64,000 nt of DNA, from positions 87,026-151,025 of the forward strand of contig CAYZBF010000002.1 of NCBI GenBank assembly GCA_964476585.1, written 5' to 3'. The notes below the pieces were generated by a model. The model was given only the letters and a program-made list of their open reading frames with translations. It did no database searches and was not told the origin of the DNA. This document shows positions 15,616-24,295 of the stretch, one piece after another (positions within the stretch are counted from its first letter, which is position 1; each line of letters begins with the position of its first letter). This DNA comes from CAYZBF01 sp964476585. Lineage in GTDB: Bacteria > Hydrothermota > UBA3072. The translations under genes were made by a program, and so were the position numbers.

Positions 15616-15985
15616 ATTCTAACTTTTCTTTAACTTTTAAAGCTTCCGACTTTTTATTCTTCAACTAATGACATTCGACTACTGACTAATGACTCATTAT
15701 TGCTCATCCACTCATTTACCCATCTCCCACCTTGACTTATTAAATTTTTTAATAGGGTTTTATGAATGAGAAGATGAAAAATGATTTACAAAAACTATGC
15801 GATTCAGAAAAAGGAGGAGGTTTTGATGAATTATTTAGAAAAGTTTATCCCTTCAATTTCTGTTCTTTTGGTACCTTTGGAATGCGCCAGGGGAAATGCA
15901 TCATGGGATAATACATAAGGTGTGTAGCTATCAAAAATACTATCACAGATGGATAGAGTACCCCCAGCGACCTGTATGCAATAAA
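15616..15985. other. Gap with quasi-repeats and two small overlapping ORFs
   Basis: About 15655-15700 carries GACT-type quasi-repeats (CGACTACTGACTAATGACT) like those by the tmRNA. Downstream, an ATG at 15762 opens 49 codons (to 15911) and an ATG at 15826 opens 30 codons (to 15918) in another frame. Nothing else is recognised. Confidence 0.4.
15826..15918 (+). CDS. Small ORF with strong ribosome site (30 aa), function unknown
   Basis: ATG 15826 follows AAGGAGGAGG at good spacing and opens a 30-codon frame, MNYLEKFIPSISVLLVPLEC at its start, with a hydrophobic middle. It overlaps a second small frame from ATG 15762 whose product ends in a Cys-containing segment. Either could be a real small protein or the remnant of a decayed gene: one frame shift would join them differently. 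The ribosome site is the only positive evidence. Confidence 0.25.
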   Translation: MNYLEKFIPSISVLLVPLECARGNASWDNT

Positions 15986-16579
15986 TTATTTTTGAATCCG
16001 ATCTCTTATTACAAACGGTTCCTTCATTTCTTCGGGTTTAAGTATTTTCCTCGGTTTATAGCCTAAAATAAAGTATTTCGTTCCTATCAAATTCAATAAA
16101 TCAACGTCTTTAAAGAATGTCCATATCAGAGCACCAACTTCTGCCAGACCCCACATAAAGAGTTCTGTGGTTACTGGCTTTGTTGGATTGGTAAAATTAA
16201 TATATGTCCTTTTACATGTTCCCTTGGTCACGTCGTAACCCGTATGAAAACTCATAATAAATTTCTCCGAATCTAAGATCTCTGCCAGAGACCACTTATA
16301 GCCTTGATTTAAAAATATACGGCTTCTTCTATCAGATTCATCTACAATAAAGAGACCATCATCTACAAGTATTTGACTGACCGAATAGAAGAGTCTGACG
16401 ATATCCCATGGATTGAAATGCGGTGTAGAAAGTCCATAAATTAATGCAATATCAAACTTTTCTTTTAGTTCGTGTACTTCTCTTGCATCTATAGTCAAAA
16501 TCCTTACATCTTTATCGAGAATCTCACTTCCCCACTCTTTACCCATATTCAAGGCATCTTTTCTTAAATCTGTTATCAT
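15986..16579 (-). pseudogene. Truncated class I SAM-dependent methyltransferase
   Basis: The 197-codon frame begins in the middle of a methyltransferase fold: ITDLRKDALNMGKEW looks like the end of strand 2, followed by DVRILTIDAREV, FDIALIYGLS and ILVDDGLFIVDE. The glycine-rich SAM motif I and strand 1 are missing. Just upstream, an ATG at 16615 with GGGGGTG opens a different frame (MRDKKEKIELSDDNRF) that runs about 24 codons and looks like a methyltransferase N-terminus. An internal deletion of about 60-80 codons with a frame change would explain this. Probably inactive. Confidence 0.6.
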
Positions 16580-16689
16580 CGGAAAGTTCTATCTTTTCCT
16601 TCTTATCTCTCATATCAACACCCCCTTAAATCTCTACATTATTGACTGTCATATAAAACCGGAGACCAAACTTATAGTATTAAATAAAG

Positions 16690-17346
16690 TTAACACTCAA
16701 CTATTTTTCCTGCTGTTATATTTCTTTCTTTATCGCCTCTTCTATTAGAATAAAATGCATCTGATGAATATGTGTCTTCAGGAAAGGTATAAACGGTTCT
16801 CACTCCCATCTCCTCCATTTCCCTCACATTTGCTTCCTTAAGATCAAGAAAATAACGAGCCTTTTCAATGTGAACACCAGGGATTCCTTCAATTTTAAAC
16901 AAATCATATATCTCAACTCCAACCTCATAGTTTTCTCTTCTAATGGAGGGTCCAAAGGCCACAATCCAGTCAGAGATGTCCAATTTCAAATCATTTTTCA
17001 TTTTTAGAAAAAACTTTCTTGTGATTCGGAGCAATGTTCCCCTCCATCCTGCATGCAAGATTGCTAAAATTTTCTTCCCGGTGTGGTAAAGTACGACAGG
17101 GAGACAATCCGCTGTTTTTACGTATATGATAATATCTTTCTCGTCTGTAAAAATTCCATCTCCGACCAGTTTAACTCCTGGGTAAGCTCTGTGAATTACT
17201 GAAGAATGAATCTGTCCAAGTCCACACGGCCTCCCTTGGATCTCCTTCAGTGGATCAAAGGATTTTGTCCCCTGCAAAACCAGAGCGTCCGAATCAAAGC
17301 TTAACTCATACCAGATTTTGCCTTCTCTTTCTTTCCTTTCCCACAT
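16690..17346 (-). CDS. PgeF/YfiH family protein (Cu-oxidase_4, purine nucleoside phosphorylase-like)
   Basis: 218 aa, slightly shorter than usual (about 240-260). Family landmarks are GQIHSS, KTADCLPVVL, HAGWRGTLLRI and GPSIRRENYEV, with the metal-binding His and Cys of the fold conserved (QIH, ADC, HAGW). Characterised relatives cleave purine nucleosides by phosphorolysis or hydrolysis, and YfiH edits peptidoglycan precursors. A ribosome site AGGAGTAAGG precedes the ATG at 17346. It follows the large esterase gene by 18 nt on the same strand. Confidence 0.85.
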   Translation of the reverse strand: MWERKEREGKIWYELSFDSDALVLQGTKSFDPLKEIQGRPCGLGQIHSSVIHRAYPGVKLVGDGIFTDEKDIIIYVKTADCLPVVLYHTGKKILAILHAGWRGTLLRITRKFFLKMKNDLKLDISDWIVAFGPSIRRENYEVGVEIYDLFKIEGIPGVHIEKARYFLDLKEANVREMEEMGVRTVYTFPEDTYSSDAFYSNRRGDKERNITAGKIVEC

Positions 17347-17364
17347 CCCCTTACTCCTACTTCA

Positions 17365-19941
17365 TCACTTTATTACTGGTGCGAAATAGCCTTGAGATTC
17401 ACTTACACTCCAATTATTATCGAAGAAGCCTGCCGCAAGAAAATCTCCCGAGATCTCAGTCTGCCTGTTATAAATCAGGTAATCCGGTATACCTGCACCT
17501 GCATAAAGCGTATTTATTGAACCCGTCAAATATAGACCTCCTTGATCAGTACCCTCATTAACAACGACAAATTTCTGTTGATTCAGAGGATTGGGATATA
17601 AAAATTTTACTGCAATACCACCACCTTTAAAGGTATGTTTTCCAATTTTGACCCGGTTGCCATTGAGGGTAATGGGCAGATCTCTATTGATTCTATTCGT
17701 CACAGAATTAACCTCAGGGCCTCCAAAGAGAATCAGATTATAATTCCGGATGATCTCTTCAGTCACTGCGGTATCTGGGATTATACACACGTAGCCATTT
17801 GCTCTACGCCACCATTGTTGCGCCTCTATTCTTGCCAGGTTCAGACTTATCTTTTGCATCTCATTCTCATTCTTGGTTCCGTAAATCAACACAAATGGGG
17901 TAAAGTAAGCTGCCTTAATCGGGCCATACATATCTGGTGTTTTTTTCAAGTCCTTCCTGCACACCTCTCCTAAGGCAAATTTCCCCTCTAGCGTCCGATG
18001 AATCTTAACTTCTCCGTACTTATCCAATTCAGTTGTTATCTTGGTCCCATTCACTACAATTTCTAATTTACCCAGCTCTACTAAGCCCTTTTTCAGATAA
18101 AGCGTAAACTCGTTGACATTGGCAACATTTACTCCTATGGACTGAACGCCAGTAACTTGAGCTTCTATCATGGACTCACTGAAAACCTCATTCTGTCTCT
18201 CAATGCTTACCCAATAAGCCCTGTTATTCAAGCCCAGGTCCATAGTTTTATACACCACGTGTTTTGGTAATGGATTCCTCACTTTCTCCCTCAGGAATTT
18301 CATAAGTTCAGGGTGGTTTACACAGGCTGTGCCTGGGATACCTTCTTCTCTCCACCAGTACCCCTTTCCAGGCACCTCATTGTATTTCACCTCATAGCCC
18401 AGCCTACGCAGAGTTTTCACTGCCCGGCGCGGATGAGTAGGAGGTACTGATTCATCATCACTTCCTTGTAAAACATATATCGGTAGGTCAAGTGCATTCT
18501 CCATAAGCACTAATGAGCGATTAGCTCGCCTTACTCGCTCAAATATGGTTCGTTGTTTCGGGGAAGCAAAAGTGTGGTCTTTACGAAGAAAGAAAGGAAT
18601 ATAAAGTTCAAAGCTGTTCCAACCAGCACTTGGAGCAATAGCAGCAAATTGATCGGGGTGCTGAAGTCCTATATTCCACACTCCGTGACCTCCCATAGAA
18701 TGGCCTGTCAGGTAGATTCTGTTCTCATCTATGTCAAAACGCTTTACCGCTTCTTCCAAAGTATTTAAGGCATTGAGGCGTCCCCAATCCTGCCAATCGA
18801 AACCATAACGACGCCTGTTGGTAGGTGCAACTACATAGGCCCAGTCCTTTTTTGTATAGGCATTGACCTGTCCTTCGCATCTAACCCCCGCTCCATGAAC
18901 AGTTAGAATCAGACCATAGGACTTAGTCGAATCAAAGTCCTCTGGAGGGAGAACTGAAAAGCATTGAACTGAGTTATCAAGTGATAATAGGAAGGTGGTT
19001 GTATAAGCCATTCCTCTGGCTTTGGTTATGAGAGCAATCTTGCTCTCGCCTTTCCATCCAGTGGTAGAAACTTCTATAGGAATTTGCACCTTATCTTCCT
19101 CAACTTCACTTTTTGACAGGGGTCTCTTTCCAATAAGTTGAATGGGAACCTTCTGGATAGAAAGCGGAGCCAGGTACTCAATCATCTTTGTAATCTTACA
19201 AAATCGTTCATCTCCTCCCAGAGTAAGTTTCACATCCAACGTCTTAGTCGTGGTATTTATCACTGGCACTCCTATCCAACTATTTATGGTTTGACCATAA
19301 ACAACATCAGGTGCAGTTACATCTTTAACCTGCAACATAACAGGCCCTTCAACGGGAAGAATCCGGAAAGTAAAACTCAGCGCTTCATAACCACTTAGTT
19401 TTATTAGCAATCGGTTTATACCATCCTTTAATACCACGGGTATATGGACAAAGCCATGTCCATAAGGACCTCCTAAATGGGGAGTCCCGTTAAGCCAAAA
19501 CCGACTTGCCTTTTCTGCCAGGATTAAAGCACGCTTCCATCCTTTATTCTCGAATTCCGTATATCCATAGCTCATATTCTGAAGTGCAGGCCAGCCCTGA
19601 TTCTTCTGCAGTGACTCCCAACCCACTCCTTTATATGCAATGTCAACCTTGCCCTTCTCGTCAGCTTTAGTTTCCTGCCACTCTATGATGCCACCTTCTG
19701 CCATGCTGCTGGAATGTTTCATACCCTTCTTCGGTGTGATATTTAGTTGGCCACCCTGTTCGTATAGTGGGTCTATATAGCCTTCTCGTGTACCAGCGGA
19801 GAAGGGACCCACTGTTAACCAATCTGTTATCATCCGTTCTTCTGCTTGAGCAGGTAAGAAATCCTCAGAGCCTGACACAGCGATTGACAACAAGAGAATA
19901 ACCAAAAAAATTACTGAGCATTTTAGTTTACTAAGAAACAT
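17365..19941 (-). CDS. Large secreted alpha/beta-hydrolase (esterase/prolyl oligopeptidase-like)
   Basis: 858 aa from ATG 19941 behind GGAGGTAAGT; an ATG 12 nt upstream lies before that site. A signal peptide (about 5-28) is followed by beta-rich N-terminal modules with a WLTVGPF motif, then an alpha/beta-hydrolase core. That core has the oxyanion segment LTVHGAG, nucleophile Ser in TGHSMGGHG (about residue 415) and acid Asp in GSDDESVPP; a His near NHPELMKFL may complete the triad. A roughly 280-residue C-terminal region is of unknown fold. Substrate unknown: a periplasmic or secreted ester or peptide hydrolase is the safest call. Confidence 0.78.
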   Translation of the reverse strand: MFLSKLKCSVIFLVILLLSIAVSGSEDFLPAQAEERMITDWLTVGPFSAGTREGYIDPLYEQGGQLNITPKKGMKHSSSMAEGGIIEWQETKADEKGKVDIAYKGVGWESLQKNQGWPALQNMSYGYTEFENKGWKRALILAEKASRFWLNGTPHLGGPYGHGFVHIPVVLKDGINRLLIKLSGYEALSFTFRILPVEGPVMLQVKDVTAPDVVYGQTINSWIGVPVINTTTKTLDVKLTLGGDERFCKITKMIEYLAPLSIQKVPIQLIGKRPLSKSEVEEDKVQIPIEVSTTGWKGESKIALITKARGMAYTTTFLLSLDNSVQCFSVLPPEDFDSTKSYGLILTVHGAGVRCEGQVNAYTKKDWAYVVAPTNRRRYGFDWQDWGRLNALNTLEEAVKRFDIDENRIYLTGHSMGGHGVWNIGLQHPDQFAAIAPSAGWNSFELYIPFFLRKDHTFASPKQRTIFERVRRANRSLVLMENALDLPIYVLQGSDDESVPPTHPRRAVKTLRRLGYEVKYNEVPGKGYWWREEGIPGTACVNHPELMKFLREKVRNPLPKHVVYKTMDLGLNNRAYWVSIERQNEVFSESMIEAQVTGVQSIGVNVANVNEFTLYLKKGLVELGKLEIVVNGTKITTELDKYGEVKIHRTLEGKFALGEVCRKDLKKTPDMYGPIKAAYFTPFVLIYGTKNENEMQKISLNLARIEAQQWWRRANGYVCIIPDTAVTEEIIRNYNLILFGGPEVNSVTNRINRDLPITLNGNRVKIGKHTFKGGGIAVKFLYPNPLNQQKFVVVNEGTDQGGLYLTGSINTLYAGAGIPDYLIYNRQTEISGDFLAAGFFDNNWSVSESQGYFAPVIK

Positions 19942-20092
19942 ACTTACCTCCATCCCTGCTCTATAATCGCAAACAATATAATTATAAACTCATCGTCTAT
20001 CTCCGGTTTTCCATCCTCGGCCATCCTTATCCCCCACCTATTTATCGTAGGTAATTGACTAAATAGAATCAAGAGTAAGGAGCAAAAGATGT

Positions 20093-21175
20093 TTAAAATC
20101 GGTGAGAAAACATTAAAAATGCACGACTGCGAGGGTCTTGCAGCATATTGGAAAGAGGCCACTCTAGTTCAATCACTTCTCGAATAGCAATATATGTCTT
20201 CTTCTTAAACCGGAATTCTATGCTTAGGCCACCCCTCAACTCCGAACTTTCCTCCCCGATTAATCTACTCCATGATTTTTGAATCCCAACCAGAAGAGTT
20301 AGCCAGTCACGAAACTGATAATTATAAAGAAGGGTAATCCCAATCCCTTTTCTTTCGTAGTCGAGTGTATCCCTGGATATCCTCTTATAATTCATTGGAA
20401 AACCTATATGTAGATTGTCCCTTCCTAATAAACAAATCTCTAAAAACGGCTCAGCAAACAAGTGTTCCCATTGCCAATTGAAATCCTCTTCGGTATTGAA
20501 TGAAACATAAGATGAATCTCTCTCTAAATAACTGAGCCTTAATCCACCCGATAAATTTTTCATCAGGCGATAATGGGAACTTATAGATAATGCCTTACCA
20601 CCTTGTTCTCCCCTGCCAATAACCTCATCAAACAGAAAAAAATCTTTTTTACCTGGAAGTGTGAAACGATAATAATAAGAAAGATTCGCCCAATTATTTC
20701 GGATTCTCCCCTCCAGTTCCATCCTTATGGGAAATCGACTGTAGCGATTGTAATGATGGAAATCTTCTACAATTAGATAAAGAGAGTGATTATTCGCCAG
20801 ATTCCTCCAGTACCCAAAACCCAAACCTATCATACTGTACCTTTTCTGGTATGCAGGCGCAACCACAAAGGAATAAACCCATGGAGGAAGAGTGTTTTCC
20901 CTTGGAATCCAGTTGAGTTCAAATCGGTGCAGCTCTTCTTGTAAATCATAACTATTCTCTTTATAAAAACGATAGTAAAAAGAAAGCTCCGAGAATAGCG
21001 GTATCTCAAATTTAGCCTCATATCTCTGCTTTAATCCATCAATATCAGAAAATCCCTGAACTATCCTGATGGCTCTCCTGCTTCCTATAAATAGAGTTTC
21101 CTCATTCGTTGGGAACCACGTAAAACTCTCGTCCAATAAATAGGTAGAAGGGAGTAAAAATAAGAGAATAATCAC
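20093..21175 (-). CDS. Predicted outer-membrane beta-barrel protein
   Basis: 360 aa from GTG 21175, which overlaps the nadC TGA (GTGA). A very short signal sequence (IILLFLLPSTYLL) is followed by many amphipathic strands rich in Tyr, Trp and Phe. The chain ends SHRF, with the terminal Phe recognised by the BAM complex in many barrels. No named family recognised. It supports a diderm envelope. It lies in a uvrB-nadC-barrel-esterase run, probably one transcript, though a 151-nt gap precedes the esterase gene. Confidence 0.65.
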   Translation of the reverse strand: MIILLFLLPSTYLLDESFTWFPTNEETLFIGSRRAIRIVQGFSDIDGLKQRYEAKFEIPLFSELSFYYRFYKENSYDLQEELHRFELNWIPRENTLPPWVYSFVVAPAYQKRYSMIGLGFGYWRNLANNHSLYLIVEDFHHYNRYSRFPIRMELEGRIRNNWANLSYYYRFTLPGKKDFFLFDEVIGRGEQGGKALSISSHYRLMKNLSGGLRLSYLERDSSYVSFNTEEDFNWQWEHLFAEPFLEICLLGRDNLHIGFPMNYKRISRDTLDYERKGIGITLLYNYQFRDWLTLLVGIQKSWSRLIGEESSELRGGLSIEFRFKKKTYIAIREVIELEWPLSNMLQDPRSRAFLMFSHRF

Positions 21176-21999
21176 TCTATAATTAGAGACATATCAATTG
21201 ATGGATATGAATGTGTAAGAACCCCGATAGAGATAAAATCAACGCCTGTTTCTGCAATCTCCCTAACGTTTGAGAGGGTTATTCCTCCTGAGGCTTCAAG
21301 AGTTATATTCCTGTCCTTTGTAATAGTAACTACCTCCCTCAATTCCTGAATATTCATATTATCAAGAAGTAAATGCGTTGCTCCATTTTCAATCGCCTCC
21401 TTCATTTCCTGAAGGTTTCTAACCTCTATCTCTCCCCTGATTTTAGAAAGCGCCTCTCTTATCCCACCAGCGATACTTATATGGTTCTCTTTTATGAGGA
21501 CCTCATCATAAAGTCCCATTCGATGGTTAACCCCTCCTCCAACCCTTACCGCATACTTTTCTAAATATCGAAAGGTCGGAGTGGTCTTTCTTGTATCAAG
21601 GATTTTGGCACCAGTACCTTCTATTGCATCAACGAATCTCTTTGTATAAGTTGAAATTCCAGAAAGCCTCTGGATGAAATTAAGAGCAACTCTCTCCCCC
21701 ATAAGAATCGCCCTGGCGTCACCCTTAAGGGAAATGATATCAATCAGGTTGTGACCTTGAGGATCCAGCCAGACTCCCTCGCCAACAAGGACTTTCATCT
21801 CTATTTCTTCCAGTTCCTCAAATACCCATCCTGTTATCTCTAATCCGGAAAGCACAGCCTTTTCCTTTAACTGTATCTTACCGGAAGTTGTATAGCACTC
21901 TGGAACTAAGTGCAGAGTAGTGATATCTCCTTTACCGATATCCTCTCTCAATGCCCTTCTTATTATAAGAAGCACCTTTTCTTTCTCTAATCTGTTCAT
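21172..21999 (-). CDS. nadC: Quinolinate phosphoribosyltransferase (decarboxylating)
   Basis: 275 aa. It makes nicotinate mononucleotide from quinolinate and PRPP. Motifs seen: REDIGKGDITT, RLSGISTYTKRFV, DTRKTTPTFRYLEKYAVRVGGGVNHR, KENHI, LLDNMN, and EASGGITLSNV. The ATG at 21999 lies 68 nt inside uvrB but has a strong AAGGAGG 8-10 nt upstream, and the N-terminus matches the family, so the long overlap is accepted. NadB is encoded at 27366-28943. Confidence 0.93.
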   Translation of the reverse strand: MNRLEKEKVLLIIRRALREDIGKGDITTLHLVPECYTTSGKIQLKEKAVLSGLEITGWVFEELEEIEMKVLVGEGVWLDPQGHNLIDIISLKGDARAILMGERVALNFIQRLSGISTYTKRFVDAIEGTGAKILDTRKTTPTFRYLEKYAVRVGGGVNHRMGLYDEVLIKENHISIAGGIREALSKIRGEIEVRNLQEMKEAIENGATHLLLDNMNIQELREVVTITKDRNITLEASGGITLSNVREIAETGVDFISIGVLTHSYPSIDMSLIIE

Positions 22000-23983
22000 T
22001 CATTATCCTCCTTATCTCATCCCGTAGTTTTGCAGCTCTTTCAAACTCCAGTAATTCTGCATGTTCTTTCATTTTTCTCGTTAGGTTTTCTATTGCTTCC
22101 ATTCTTTCCATCTCTGAGGAAAATTCCTCGGGGATGTCAAACTGAACCTTAATATCTGTGCTCTCCTCTTTCTTGGCTCCAGCAACAGCAGTAGTCCTAA
22201 GGATTTCCTCCCTGGACTTTTCAATACTCTTAGGAGTAACATTGTGCTTTATGTTATATTCTAACTGAACATTCCTACGTCTATCAATCTCTTCCAATGC
22301 TCGCCTGATAGCCTCTGTCTCTTTATCTGCATAAAGAATTACCTTGCCCTCTATATTCCTTGCAGCTCGACCAGACGTCTGGATGAGTGAAGTCTCGGAA
22401 CGTAAGAATCCCGCTTTATCAGCATCCAGTATTGCAACAAGGGAAACCTCAGGAAGGTCAAGACCTTCCCGGAGGAGGTTGATACCTACCAAACAATCAA
22501 AATCGCCCAGTCTGAGTCCCCTTAAAAGATCAACCCGTTCAACAGAATCTATCTCGGAATGTAAATATCGGACATTCAAACCCACATCTATTAAATATTC
22601 AGTTAATTCTTCAGACATCCTTTTTGTGAGGGTTGTAACAAGGACTCTTCCACCAGATTCAACAACCCTTCTTATCTCCTCGATAAGGTCGTCTATCTGA
22701 TTTTGGACAGGGCGAATTTCCATATCAGGGTCTATAAGCCCAGTCGGTCTTATTAGTTGCTCTACTACTCCCCCAGATTCTTTGATCTCCCACTTATCAG
22801 GTGTTGCAGAAACATAGATAACTTTATCCACTTTTCCGAGGAATTCCCTAAAATTTAACGGTCTATTATCAAGGGCAGAAGGGAGTCTAAATCCATACTC
22901 AACAAGGGTTTCCTTTCTTGAACGATCTCCACGGAACATACCTCTTATCTGAGGAACCGTTCGATGAGACTCATCTATTATCGTGAGAAACTCATCTGGA
23001 AAGAAATCGATTAGAGTATAAGGAGGCTGTCCTTCCTCTCTTAAAGAGAGATAGCGGGAATAATTCTCAATGCCAGAACAATAACCTATTTCTCTTAGGA
23101 ATTCGATATCATATCTCGTTCTACTCTCAAGTCTTTGTGCTTCTACGTATTTTTCTTTATCAAGAAGATATTTAACCCTCTCCTCCAGTTCCCTCTCTAT
23201 TTGTTCTATTGTGAACGTAATCCTGTCTTTGGGGAGGACAAAATGATGCGCAGGATAAATATGAAAGGCCTCTAATTCTTCTATTTTCTTGCCACTGACC
23301 GGATCTATTCGGTAAATACTATCGATCTCATCGCCAAAGAATTCTACCCGCAACCCTTTAAATTCATACGATGGGTAGATATCCACCACATCACCCTTTA
23401 CCCTGAAATTGCCCTGCACAAATTCTATATCATTCCTCCGATACTGATTATTTACCAGGTTCCTGAGCAATCCTTCTCTGGAAATCTCCATCCCCTTATT
23501 GATCTCGATTACCAGTGCTTTAAAATCAGCAGGTGAGCCGAGACCATAGATACAGGATACAGATGCAATAACAATTACATCTCTTCTTTCAAGTAGAGAT
23601 GTTGTGGCTTTCATCCTGAGCCTCTCAATCTCTTCATTAATTGAGGCATCCTTCCCTATATAAGTATCGGTCTCAGGGACATAGGCTTCTGGTTGATAGT
23701 AATCATAATATGATACAAAATATTCAACTGCACTATCCGGGAAAAACTGTTTGAATTCGCCATATAACTGTGCTGCAAGGGTCTTATTATGTGACATTAC
23801 AAGGGTTGGCAACCCTGCCCTCTCAATAACATTAGCCATAGTAAAGGTTTTTCCGGAACCCGTTACTCCAAGGAGGGTCTGATGTCTCTTTCCTTTCTTT
23901 AACCCCAATGATAGTTTATCTATAACCTGAGGCTGATCCCCAGTTGGTTTGAAACTCGATTGTAGTTTGAATTCACCATGCAT
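21932..23983 (-). CDS. uvrB: Excinuclease ABC subunit B
   Basis: 683 aa, full length. Walker A GVTGSGKT (residues 39-46), the DNA-opening hairpin region YFVSYYDYYQPEAYVP, helicase motifs (TIIDESH, VYVSATP, REGLDLPEVSLVAILDADK, QTSGRAARN) and a C-terminal UVR coiled coil are present. It is the damage-verifying helicase of nucleotide excision repair. No ribosome site precedes the ATG, but a promoter lies 5 nt upstream. The 3' end overlaps nadC. Confidence 0.96.
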   Translation of the reverse strand: MHGEFKLQSSFKPTGDQPQVIDKLSLGLKKGKRHQTLLGVTGSGKTFTMANVIERAGLPTLVMSHNKTLAAQLYGEFKQFFPDSAVEYFVSYYDYYQPEAYVPETDTYIGKDASINEEIERLRMKATTSLLERRDVIVIASVSCIYGLGSPADFKALVIEINKGMEISREGLLRNLVNNQYRRNDIEFVQGNFRVKGDVVDIYPSYEFKGLRVEFFGDEIDSIYRIDPVSGKKIEELEAFHIYPAHHFVLPKDRITFTIEQIERELEERVKYLLDKEKYVEAQRLESRTRYDIEFLREIGYCSGIENYSRYLSLREEGQPPYTLIDFFPDEFLTIIDESHRTVPQIRGMFRGDRSRKETLVEYGFRLPSALDNRPLNFREFLGKVDKVIYVSATPDKWEIKESGGVVEQLIRPTGLIDPDMEIRPVQNQIDDLIEEIRRVVESGGRVLVTTLTKRMSEELTEYLIDVGLNVRYLHSEIDSVERVDLLRGLRLGDFDCLVGINLLREGLDLPEVSLVAILDADKAGFLRSETSLIQTSGRAARNIEGKVILYADKETEAIRRALEEIDRRRNVQLEYNIKHNVTPKSIEKSREEILRTTAVAGAKKEESTDIKVQFDIPEEFSSEMERMEAIENLTRKMKEHAELLEFERAAKLRDEIRRIMNEQIRERKGASYNKKGIERGYR

Positions 23984-23988
23984 ATTAA

Positions 23989-24017
23989 AAAATAGGGGCC
24001 TTGTGCCCTTTTCGCAA
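23989..24017 (-). promoter_or_regulatory. uvrB promoter with internal hairpin, consistent with leaderless mRNA
   Basis: On the minus strand TTGCGA (24012-24017), 17 nt, then TATTTT (23989-23994), 5 nt before the uvrB ATG. No Shine-Dalgarno sequence exists. A 7-bp inverted repeat (CCTTGCG / CACAAGG, one G-T pair) overlaps the -35 region and could be an operator for damage control, but no LexA box is recognised. Confidence 0.4.
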
Positions 24018-24295
24018 GGTGTCTCTTTTTTATTGCCACAGAGACACGGAGGGTAGAGAGAAGAAATTTTTTAAGCCGCGATCCCTGCACGGTTCAATAT
24101 AAATATTTATTAATTAAAGGGTTCAAGCGTATATATGACCGGAGACAGAGGTTGGGTTTTAGGTATGGAGTCCTAGGTCTTTGGGTTTAGAAGGTTGTGA
24201 AATAGGCGGATTTAGTGTGGAGAACTAAGACCTAAAATCTAACACCTTCCAGAGTGTCTTTGTGGTGAATTTTATCTGTGTTCATCTGCGTCCTA
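24018..24295. other. Repeat-filled gap upstream of uvrB
   Basis: It contains GCCACAGAGACACGGAG (about 24033-24050), a GGTTTTAGG / GGGTTTAG / CCTAAAATC tract (about 24150-24245), GTGTCTTTGTGGTGAA (24253-24268, also at 39413-39428) and a TCTGTGTTCATCTGCGTCC unit (about 24275-24293) that runs up to the stop codon of the next gene. No coding potential seen. Confidence 0.6.

Noticed and set aside
19944..20162. A 72-codon minus-strand frame before the esterase gene
   Set aside because: Its first part overlaps the end of the barrel gene, its composition is unlike neighbours and no conserved motif is seen. A 26-codon sub-frame before the esterase could be a leader but has no further support.
24000..24035. 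Terminator hairpin (CCTTGTG / CGCAAGG followed by Ts on the + strand)
   Set aside because: No plus-strand gene lies upstream to be terminated; the inverted repeat overlaps the uvrB promoter instead.
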